Assembly: GCA_003486645.1 (NCBI GenBank)
Contig: DNGI01000219.1
Coordinates: 1 to 10,616 of the forward strand
DNA: 10,616 nt
Direction of reading: 5' to 3'
Origin: Cyanobacteria bacterium UBA11370
GTDB taxonomy: Bacteria > Cyanobacteriota > Cyanobacteriia > Cyanobacteriales > Coleofasciculaceae
Both the position numbers and the translations under genes were made by a program. Position 1 is the first letter of the stretch, and each line of letters begins with the position of its first letter. The notes beneath the pieces were generated by a model that had not been told where the DNA came from, searched no databases, and saw only the letters and a list, made by a program, of their open reading frames with translations. This document shows, piece by piece, positions 1 to 5,857 of the stretch.

Positions 1-45
1 CTTTTCAAAAATTTCAATGTCCACTTTAAATGCGTCTTAGCTTAT

Positions 46-96
46 GGGGTGTGGTTGTTTCTTCCCCCTACACCCCACACCCCACACCCCGTTTTT
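46..96 (+). repeat. C-rich heptamer tandem repeat with potential hairpin and short T-run
   Basis: Positions 71-90 are almost three copies of the heptamer CACCCCA. The sequence GGGGTGTGG at 46-54 is the exact reverse complement of CCACACCCC, found twice inside the tract (75-83 and 82-90). A 9-bp stem with a loop of about 20-27 nt can therefore form, followed by GTTTTT at 91-96. This could act as a factor-independent terminator for a plus-strand gene lying left of the window. The long loop and the low-complexity origin make that uncertain. Related G-rich sequence appears at the far right end (10576-10594). Confidence 0.45.
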
Positions 97-156
97 GGTC
101 AATAAGCTGGCAACGGATTCTGAACTCCTGAATCCTGACACCGGATTCGATAGTCC

Positions 157-441
157 TCAGCGGTAGTAACGTTCCTCCAACCAAATCCGCATTTCAGCTT
201 CAGAACTCCGACAAACTGAAGAACCTGTCACTGGATCGTAACCATACCAATAGGTTTGACCAAAGCGATCGCGCTTTTGCCAGACTCGCGGTTCATTTCC
301 CTGAACCAAACGTTTTCCGATCTGCCGCCAAATATTTTTGATTATTGAGAAGAGTTGCGTTTTTTTAACTTGAGTGGGTTGATCGGGATTGTAAAAGGTT
401 TTTAATTGTTCTGGTTCTGAACAGTTTGTATAGTGCGTCAT
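157..441 (-). CDS. Small conserved hypothetical protein, Trp/Tyr-rich (94 aa)
   Basis: Function unknown. The protein is basic in its first half. Its second half (about residues 50-94) is rich in aromatic and charged residues, with recognisable blocks WQKRDRFGQTYWYGYDP and EAEMRIWLEERYY. I believe this C-terminal pattern recurs in short cyanobacterial proteins, but I know of no characterised member. There is no signal peptide and no membrane segment. The start is supported by a GGGGTGA Shine-Dalgarno-like sequence six bases upstream (448-454 on the minus strand). The gene is transcribed divergently from the LysR-type regulator across a 188-bp spacer, so it is a possible regulatory target of that protein; this is inference from arrangement only. 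A HIP1 site lies inside the gene at 265-272. Confidence 0.75.
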   Translation of the reverse strand: MTHYTNCSEPEQLKTFYNPDQPTQVKKTQLFSIIKNIWRQIGKRLVQGNEPRVWQKRDRFGQTYWYGYDPVTGSSVCRSSEAEMRIWLEERYYR

Positions 442-532
442 AGAAAATCACCCCAATGAATGAGGTCTAATTCGTTATTTTCCCCTACCCATTCACTCTA
501 GCCATTCTTAAGCTGATCATCAAAATATGAAT

Positions 533-560
533 TAGATAGATTCTATGAATAAAATAGATA
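533..560. promoter_or_regulatory. Candidate operator in the divergent spacer upstream of the LysR-type gene
   Basis: Two direct copies of TAGATA (533-538 and 555-560) are spaced 22 bp apart, about two helical turns. They flank an inverted repeat ATTC-N3-GAAT (540-550). LysR-type regulators commonly bind partly dyadic AT-rich sites in the spacer between their own gene and a divergent gene. The position fits, but a T-N11-A core is not clear and the region is AT-rich, so chance is a real alternative. Confidence 0.22.
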
Positions 561-629
561 TATAAAAGATTTTCAACACCTTTACCCCTTTTCCCTTCTC
601 CTTTTCCCTCCCTTTATGTAAGAGATCTA

Positions 630-1526
630 ATGAAAATCTCTCAGTTACGCGCCTTAGTTGCAGTAGCAGACTACAACAATTTCAGTGAGGCAGCTTTAAA
701 ATTAGAACTATCTCAGTCGGCAATTAGTCATGCGATCGCATCTCTAGAAGAGGAATTGGGAGTCGTGTTACTCCTACGGGGTCGTCACGGCGCACATCTC
801 ACGCCCGTTGGTGAACGGGTTATTAGTAAAGCACGTCAAGTTTTGCAACTCTTAGAAGGGATTATTAAGGAGGCCAATCAGGAAAAAGGTTTACAGGGAG
901 GACAGGTGAGAATTGCTACATTTCGGAGTGTGGCAACTCATATTCTACCAGGAGTCATTGCTCGGTTTGTGGGCAACTTTCCGCGAATTGCTGTAACCAT
1001 TACTGAACTTGCTGATTATGTGGGTGTAGAACAAGCGTTGCGAGAAGGACGTGCTGATATTGGTTTTACCTATCTTCCTACAACTAATGAATTTGAAACC
1101 TGGGAAATTCTCCGAGATGAATATATTGTCTTACTTCCTCCTAATTGTCGCTTGAGGAGCGCTCAAATTACCTGGCAAGAATTAGCGAGTTACCCATTAA
1201 TCTTTCCGCCTGCTAGTAATGCCTGCCATATGCGAATTCATAATCATTTAAAGGCTTCCGGTTTTCCTTTCAAGGCAGCTTATGAAGTGAATGAAGACTC
1301 CACCATTGTTAGTATGGTAATGCAAGGTTTGGGAGCGGCAATTTTGCCCCGTTTAGCGGCGGAACCCTTACCCGAAAAGATGCAGATATGCAGTTTGCCC
1401 GTTCCTTTGGTAAGAGTAATTGCGGCAGCAATAGTAACGAATGCTCTTCAGACTCCGGCTGTTTTTGCATTTCTAGATGCTTTGAAAAATACAGGTCAAT
1501 TTAGTAGTAATAAAGTCGTGGTTTGA
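630..1526 (+). CDS. LysR-type transcriptional regulator (298 aa)
   Basis: This is a DNA-binding regulator that should respond to a small-molecule co-inducer. Residues 1-60 form the LysR winged helix-turn-helix, starting MKISQLRALVAVAD, with the recognition region SQSAISHAIASLEEELGV and the wing ending at HLTPVGE. A linker helix follows (about 61-90). The co-inducer domain runs from about residue 92 (VRIATFRSVATHILP) to 290, with the usual late motif MVMQGLGAAILPRLAAE. The length is normal for the family. The start is set by the conserved N-terminus; the purine-rich AGAGA just upstream is a weak ribosome site. It is shorter than, and not obviously the same as, the CO2- and nitrate-responsive cyanobacterial members (CmpR, NdhR, NtcB), so the effector is unknown. 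It may autoregulate and control the divergent 94-residue gene. Confidence 0.93.
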   Translation: MKISQLRALVAVADYNNFSEAALKLELSQSAISHAIASLEEELGVVLLLRGRHGAHLTPVGERVISKARQVLQLLEGIIKEANQEKGLQGGQVRIATFRSVATHILPGVIARFVGNFPRIAVTITELADYVGVEQALREGRADIGFTYLPTTNEFETWEILRDEYIVLLPPNCRLRSAQITWQELASYPLIFPPASNACHMRIHNHLKASGFPFKAAYEVNEDSTIVSMVMQGLGAAILPRLAAEPLPEKMQICSLPVPLVRVIAAAIVTNALQTPAVFAFLDALKNTGQFSSNKVVV

Positions 1527-1880
1527 ACGTTTGCTACTCAGGAAATGTGAGAGGCTGATATTCAGATCAAAATTTTCGTAAACCTATTGATATTTGTTTA
1601 ATTTTTTTTAGAAAGTATTGATAAAAATTATAATAAACACTCAGTCTTCAGAGAAAATGTATAGTACTATTCATTAATAGATTAATTGCAAATACTTCAT
1701 AAAACCCCATAGCCGTTTCTAACAATACAAAAAAACTCGTACCTTTTTGCTAATGTTCTCTTTTCCCCTGGTCTACCGCTGTGAATTACAGATCTCAAAT
1801 GGGAATGCTATAGATGGAGAGTTGTTAGTATAACTAATCTAGAAATTGTGTCTGTCAGCAACTAAATTACAGCCAGCGTA
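1527..1880. other. AT-rich intergenic spacer without a gene
   Basis: No coding sequence is supported in these 354 bp. There is a perfect 10-bp palindrome ATAGTACTAT at 1661-1670. It is followed at once by CTATT-CATT-AATAG (1667-1680). A second inverted repeat, TTAGT-ATA-ACTAA, lies at 1825-1837, 44 bp before the glycosyltransferase start, and contains the -10-like hexamer TATAAC (1829-1834). No convincing -35 box is placed for it. A TATAAT at 1629-1634 also lacks a partner. I see no intrinsic terminator behind the LysR-type gene. Confidence 0.5.
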
Positions 1881-2810
1881 ATGATTATTCCCAAGTTTAG
1901 CATTGTTATAACAACCTATAACCGCTTATCCCTGTTGAAGCGTGCGGTTGAATCAGCGTTGGCACAAACTTTGCCCTGTGAAGTGGTGGTTGCAGACGAT
2001 GGTTCTTCAGATGAGACAGAAGACTATCTTAAGAGTTTAGGCGATCGCATCGTTTACCATCGTAACTCTGTCAATCTGGGTCACTGTGCCACGATGAATG
2101 CAGGAGTTGCTATTGCTAAAGGCGATTGGATTAAATCCCTTGATGATGATGATTATCTAGCTCCAAATTGTATTGAAAAAATGGTGCAGGCGATCGCACA
2201 ATACCCCCAAGCCGTTCTATGTTCCTGCCAAGCTATTCAAGTTAATAGCAAGGGTGTAGAGCTTTTTCGCACCCAAGCTATGGGCTGTAGCGATGTACTG
2301 TATGTGCCACAATCAGACATTCATTATGGAATGCTTTTAGAACAGCTTCCCTTTGGTACACCCGTACAAGTAGCCTTTAGAAAAGATGCGTTTCTTCAGT
2401 CAGGGGGATGGGATTCAAGCTTTGAAGTAAACTATGACGACATTGATTCTTGGGTCAAGATTGCTCAGTATGGTGATGCTGTATTTATCAATCAATGTCT
2501 AGCTTACCGAACCCTATGGTCGGAGGCAAATCATCTTAAGTTATCTCTACAACAGCGCCTTGATAAGCATATCTCTATCAAGGAAAAAATTTACCCATTA
2601 GTTCATGAAAAATACCGAAAATCTCTACCCGATATCAAAGCCATTCACGCCTTTCTCCAGTTGTATTGGAGTCTGGTCGGGTTCAAGCAAGGGAAATTAG
2701 TAGACGCTTTAAAAATGTTATTTCCCGCTATTTTATCTCTAGAAGCTTTGCAGCTTTTAATCCGAATGATTTATTCAAGAAAAATTAGTCAAATAGCCTA
2801 CTTTTACTGA
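1881..2810 (+). CDS. Family 2 (GT-A fold) glycosyltransferase (309 aa)
   Basis: This protein probably transfers a sugar from a nucleotide-sugar donor to an acceptor at the cytoplasmic face, in cell-surface polysaccharide or glycan assembly. The N-terminal strand FSIVITTYNR (residues 6-15) opens the GT-A nucleotide-binding fold. VVADDGSSDET (36-46) carries the conserved nucleotide-binding aspartates. KSLDDDDYL (85-93) carries the DXD metal-binding motif. NYDDIDSW (184-191) occupies the place of the catalytic acidic residues. The last ~60 residues are hydrophobic and basic, with no clear multi-pass membrane region, so at most peripheral membrane contact is expected. Ribosome binding at the ATG is weak, but the start sits directly before the first beta strand. 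The gene stands alone, with no other glycan genes around it, so donor and acceptor cannot be named. Confidence 0.9.
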   Translation: MIIPKFSIVITTYNRLSLLKRAVESALAQTLPCEVVVADDGSSDETEDYLKSLGDRIVYHRNSVNLGHCATMNAGVAIAKGDWIKSLDDDDYLAPNCIEKMVQAIAQYPQAVLCSCQAIQVNSKGVELFRTQAMGCSDVLYVPQSDIHYGMLLEQLPFGTPVQVAFRKDAFLQSGGWDSSFEVNYDDIDSWVKIAQYGDAVFINQCLAYRTLWSEANHLKLSLQQRLDKHISIKEKIYPLVHEKYRKSLPDIKAIHAFLQLYWSLVGFKQGKLVDALKMLFPAILSLEALQLLIRMIYSRKISQIAYFY

Positions 2811-3325
2811 CCTTCAAAGGTCTGCAACAAACCGAGTCTTACAATCAGTTTAATTAGTTTTATTTGCATATTGGTGAATTTAAAAGAGTCAGCGCTCTTG
2901 ATAAACCTGTCTTTGCTGCCAAGTCTATATCCCTAGAGGGATTATAAATCCTAAGTTTTCATGATATAAAAAATATTCTCTATAGATATTCAGTGACAAA
3001 AAAAGCGAGTTGAGTTAGCCCTCTTTTAGAGTAGCTACGAATTCCCATTGCTTTGAGGCTAAAGACCTAATGAATTGGGTCTGGTTTGTGGACTGTCTAG
3101 ATACCAGATCAGTACAATGTTTTGCCCATTCAGGATGAATGTTAGATCTGATTTGCCTCGGTTAATATCAAGACTTTTCGCTAAGGATACTGCTGTTGGG
3201 AGAGGGGTATTCGCCTTGTCCCTAGAGCGATCGCAAACTCTACCTTCGACTCAACCAAACCTAACAAATTACCTGAATTCAATCCATCTAAATCCGTTGA
3301 TAACAACTCTTTTCGTTTCAAAATC
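2811..3325. other. Long spacer upstream of glcP, no supported gene
   Basis: This 515-bp spacer contains only open frames without protein-like composition or recognisable motifs. Short dyads are present: GACCT-TCAA-AGGTC (2809-2822, overlapping the glycosyltransferase stop codon), AAGAG-N6-CTCTT (2884-2899), and a 7-bp stem with one G-U pair at 3063-3082. None is followed by a T-run, so none is called a terminator. A HIP1 site lies at 3227-3234. The length suggests that glcP has its own promoter region here, but I cannot place -35/-10 boxes with confidence. Confidence 0.5.
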
Positions 3326-4738
3326 ATGGTTACTAAAACTAGAAATATTACCAATAAACCCAACACGTCCTATGTGATGTTAATTGCTGGCGCGGCAGCA
3401 CTAGGAGGCTTTTTGTTTGGTTTTGATACTGCTGTGATTAATGGTGCAGTGTCAGCATTACAAACGACCTTTAATGCGAGTAGTGGAATGACAGGTTTTG
3501 CCGTGTCCTCTGCCTTACTAGGTTCGGCGCTGGGAGCATTTATGGCAGGCGCGATCGCTGATCGTCAAGGGCGTATTAAAACAATGATTGTTGCTTCGAT
3601 TTTGTTTACCCTGAGTGCTATTGGTTCGGGTATTGCTATAGGCATTTGGGATTTCATCTTCTGGCGTGCTTTGGGTGGAATTGCAGTAGGAATAGCGAGT
3701 GTAATTGCACCTGCTTATATCGCAGAAGTAGCTCCTGCTCACTTACGAGGACGACTCGGTTCGCTCCAACAAATGGCAATTGTTGTGGGTATTTTTATTG
3801 CACTGCTGTGCGACTATTTTATTGCATTAGGTGCAGGAGGATCAGCCGAGGGAGCATTTTGGTTTAGAATTCCAGCTTGGCGTTGGATGTTTTGGTCAGA
3901 AATTCCACCTGCGGTACTTTATGGAGTAGCAGCATTAATGATTCCTGAATCACCTCGATATTTAGTTGCTCAGGGACAAAATCAAGAGGCGGCAAAGGTT
4001 CTTGCCAAGGTTTTAGGAGGTGATGTAAACGCCAAAGTTCAAGAGATTAGTCAGACGGTTCTGATGGAGCGCAAACCGCAATTTTCTGATCTTTTGAGTC
4101 GAGGGGGGGGATTATTGCCGATAGTTTGGGTGGGAATGGGTTTATCTATTCTCCAACAATTTGTTGGCATTAATGTCATCTTTTATTACAGCAGTATTTT
4201 ATGGCGGTCGGTGGGATTTTCTGAAAAAAATTCCCTGTTAATTACAGCAATTACGGGTGTTGTTAATATCGTAACAACATTTATTGCGATCGCTACTGTT
4301 GATAAATTTGGTCGTAAGCCTTTGTTGCTATTAGGCTCGATTGGAATGACCATTACTTTAGGAACGCTGGCGGGTGTTTTTGGAAATGCGGCGATCGATC
4401 CCATTACTGGGAACCCTACTCTACCCGGTTCCTCTGGAATAATTGCTCTTTTTGCTGCTAACCTTTATGTCGTTTTCTTCGGCTTTTCTTGGGGACCTAT
4501 CGTTTGGGTCTTGTTAGGAGAAATATTTAATAATAAAATTCGAGCGGCTGCTCTTTCTGTCGCTGCTTCAATCCAGTGGATTGCGAATTTTCTGGTTTCC
4601 ACAACATTTCCACCTCTCCTCAAAACCTTTGGGTTAGGTGCTGCTTATGGTCTTTATACCCTTGCCGCAGCAATCTCAATCTTTTTTGTAGCGCTTTTAG
4701 TGAAAGAAACGAAAGGGAAGGAACTGGAAGAGATGTAA
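3326..4738 (+). CDS. glcP: Sugar porter family MFS transporter, GlcP-like glucose/H+ symporter (470 aa)
   Basis: This is a 12-helix inner-membrane symporter expected to import glucose, and possibly fructose, with protons. Family motifs are seen in order: GGFLFGFDTAVINGA in TM1 (27-41), DRQGRIK in the 2-3 loop (79-85), the long TM4-5 stretch with RGRLGSLQQ (141-149), PESPRYL after TM6 (207-213), QQFVGINVIFYYSS in TM7 (277-290, the sugar-contacting helix), DKFGRKP (326-332), WGPIVWVLLGE in TM10 (389-399), and the terminal ETKGKELEEM. From memory it matches Synechocystis GlcP nearly throughout, including length. No good Shine-Dalgarno is visible; the ATG is chosen because only about 16 residues precede TM1. 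The coding strand has a G8 run at 4103-4110 (SRGGGLLP in the central loop), a possible slippage site. Downstream gntK lies 3.3 kb away. Substrate is inferred from resemblance. Confidence 0.93.
   Translation: MVTKTRNITNKPNTSYVMLIAGAAALGGFLFGFDTAVINGAVSALQTTFNASSGMTGFAVSSALLGSALGAFMAGAIADRQGRIKTMIVASILFTLSAIGSGIAIGIWDFIFWRALGGIAVGIASVIAPAYIAEVAPAHLRGRLGSLQQMAIVVGIFIALLCDYFIALGAGGSAEGAFWFRIPAWRWMFWSEIPPAVLYGVAALMIPESPRYLVAQGQNQEAAKVLAKVLGGDVNAKVQEISQTVLMERKPQFSDLLSRGGGLLPIVWVGMGLSILQQFVGINVIFYYSSILWRSVGFSEKNSLLITAITGVVNIVTTFIAIATVDKFGRKPLLLLGSIGMTITLGTLAGVFGNAAIDPITGNPTLPGSSGIIALFAANLYVVFFGFSWGPIVWVLLGEIFNNKIRAAALSVAASIQWIANFLVSTTFPPLLKTFGLGAAYGLYTLAAAISIFFVALLVKETKGKELEEM
4103..4110 (+). repeat. 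Homopolymeric G8 tract inside glcP
   Basis: Eight consecutive G residues encode the glycines around residues 260-262 in the central cytoplasmic loop, just before TM7. It is the longest G run in the window. Gain or loss of one G would frameshift the protein before TM7 and remove its C-terminal half. As sequenced, the frame is open. Confidence 0.9.
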
Positions 4739-4834
4739 TTAATTCAACTCTGAATCGTCATACCATTTTGGATGCAAGGATTGTGGATTGGGGAAAAGGA
4801 GTCGTAACTCATGTGGAACATTTCTTGTTTAACT

Positions 4835-4843
4835 TGGTATAAT
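4835..4843 (+). promoter_or_regulatory. Possible extended -10 promoter element upstream of yjbQ
   Basis: TGGTATAAT is a perfect extended -10 (TGn plus TATAAT). It lies about 180 bp before the yjbQ start in a 285-bp spacer. No good -35 hexamer is found 16-18 bp upstream, which extended -10 promoters may tolerate. Chance occurrence in AT-rich DNA is possible. Confidence 0.25.
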
Positions 4844-4953
4844 TATCTTTCCTAAACCCCAGTCCCTACTCCCTAAAACCTAGAAATTTGTACCTGAGCG
4901 AATTGAGAACTGCTATAAAACCATAGCGAGTCTATTTGATTCGTGAACAAGCA

Positions 4954-4989
4954 GAGACAAGAGAGACAAGGGAGACAATGGAGACAAGG
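4954..4989 (+). repeat. Four tandem copies of a 9-bp repeat GAGACAAGG
   Basis: Units are GAGACAAGA, GAGACAAGG, GAGACAATG and GAGACAAGG. The array ends 34 bp before the yjbQ start, so it probably lies in the leader of that mRNA if transcription starts upstream. Purine-rich short tandem repeats like this are frequent in intergenic DNA of filamentous cyanobacteria. It is not a CRISPR array: there are no spacers. Confidence 0.85.
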
Positions 4990-5023
4990 GGAAGGTGTTT
5001 TACAAATCATTTAGACTGGCTAT

Positions 5024-5464
5024 ATGCAATTTAGATGTACAACAGCTTACCAAAAGCGACTCACCCTTCAGACGAATGGCAAATCTTTCGCCAACATTAC
5101 CTCGAAAGTGCAAGCTGTCGTTGATGAGTCGGAGATTGATACTGGACTTTGTACAATTTTTTTGCGTCATACTTCAGCCAGTTTGATCATTCAAGAAAAT
5201 GCTGACCCTGATGTGTTAAAAGATTTATCAAACTTCTTTGCTAAATTAGTCCCAGAGGACGGTAAAAGCTATATTCATGATGCCGAAGGTTCTGATGATA
5301 TGCCAGCACACATCCGTACTGTCCTCACTAAAACATCAGAACAAATTCCGATTGCTAATGGCAGATTACTCTTAGGAACCTGGCAAGGAATTTATCTTTG
5401 GGAACATCGACGACATTCTCATTATCGTGAAGTTGTAGTTCATATTATGGGGGGTAGTTGTTAG
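5024..5464 (+). CDS. yjbQ: YjbQ/UPF0047 family protein, putative secondary thiamine-phosphate synthase (146 aa)
   Basis: This is a small soluble beta-rich enzyme of the family named 'secondary thiamine-phosphate synthase' (UPF0047). Some members show weak thiamine-phosphate synthase activity, but the physiological role is unsettled. Diagnostic motifs are all present: LRHTSASL (47-54), ENADPDV (58-64), HDAEGSDDMPAHI (85-97, with the conserved acidic and histidine residues), GTWQGIYLWEHR (118-129) and a final strand REVVVHIMG. The length is normal. The ATG fits the usual N-terminus, in which an aromatic-Gln-Lys motif (here AYQKRLTL, 8-15) opens the first strand; the ribosome site is weak. The stop codon (5462-5464) lies inside a heptamer repeat tract, so the last residues GSC come from the repeat or its junction. 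No thiamine gene is nearby. Confidence 0.92.
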   Translation: MQFRCTTAYQKRLTLQTNGKSFANITSKVQAVVDESEIDTGLCTIFLRHTSASLIIQENADPDVLKDLSNFFAKLVPEDGKSYIHDAEGSDDMPAHIRTVLTKTSEQIPIANGRLLLGTWQGIYLWEHRRHSHYREVVVHIMGGSC

Positions 5465-5512
5465 TTGTTAGTTGTTGGTTGTTGGTTGTTGGTTGTTAGT
5501 TGTTAGTTATTA
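5457..5512 (+). repeat. Heptamer tandem repeat GTTGTTA/G, eight units, overlapping the yjbQ stop
   Basis: Eight consecutive 7-bp units occur: two GTTGTTA, three GTTGTTG, two GTTGTTA and one degenerate GTTATTA. The array begins within the last codons of yjbQ and contains its TAG stop. The same heptamer family recurs on the opposite strand at 5803-5844, next to the convergent histidine kinase gene. Confidence 0.9.
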
Positions 5513-5604
5513 TATTAATTAAAAAAAATAAATGCGACACATAAGTTACTAAAAATCCGACAGATTTCGTCTTATCCAATCCGAAATAATTGCATCTAAA
5601 ATGG

Positions 5605-5783
5605 CATTACTTGGGGATGCTCCCCAAGTTGCAAATTGCCCACAGCGTCGAAGTCTGGGGCTATACAAACTAAACGCGCAAGGCAAGGGTTTTAAGATAG
5701 TCCGCGAAGGCGGACTTCGGTTTTATAGCCGCGATTTCTAATCGCCAGCTACTTTTGCAAAAATGGGATGCTCCCATTACTTG
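5605..5783. repeat. Hairpin-rich intergenic repeat element (four perfect small stems)
   Basis: This is part of the 393-bp gene-free stretch between yjbQ and the convergent kinase. Four perfect short inverted repeats are seen: CTTGGGGA-TGC-TCCCCAAG (5610-5628), GTCCGC-GAAG-GCGGAC (5700-5715), GCGATT-TCT-AATCGC (5731-5745) and AATGGGA-TGC-TCCCATT (5762-5778). The first and last share the core GGGATGCTCCC and both adjoin the nonamer CATTACTTG (5605-5613 and 5775-5783). The GTCCGCGAAGGCGGAC unit resembles, from memory, a widely dispersed cyanobacterial intergenic repeat. No open frame of note lies inside, so this is more likely a non-autonomous dispersed element or REP-like structure than a gene. 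It could also terminate or protect both converging transcripts, but no T-run follows any stem. Confidence 0.65.
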
Positions 5784-5802
5784 TTTATATTTTTCAGCCG
5801 AT

Positions 5803-5844
5803 AACCAACAATAAATAACCAAGAACCAACAACAAACAACCAAC
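5803..5844 (-). repeat. Inverted heptamer tract AACCAAC, six units
   Basis: Six consecutive 7-bp units are AACCAAC, AATAAAT, AACCAAG, AACCAAC, AACAAAC and AACCAAC. On the minus strand they read GTTGGTT, the same family as the tract at 5457-5512. The two tracts are therefore inverted relative to each other, about 290 bp apart, bracketing the hairpin element. The array ends 13 bp from the stop codon of the kinase gene. Confidence 0.8.
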
Positions 5845-5857
5845 CCCTTTATACGAC

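Noticed and set aside
2809..2822. Small stem at the end of the glycosyltransferase gene as a terminator
   Set aside because: It is only a 5-6 bp AT-containing stem overlapping the stop codon, with no following T-run.
3075..3377. 100-codon plus-strand open frame before glcP
   Set aside because: It overlaps the better supported glcP start, has no family motifs and an unprotein-like composition, and has no ribosome site.
4186..4404. Minus-strand frames inside glcP
   Set aside because: They are shadows of a strongly conserved membrane transporter frame on the plus strand.
4954..5512. Tandem repeats considered as a CRISPR array
   Set aside because: The units are 7-9 bp, directly abutting, without spacers, and no cas genes are present.
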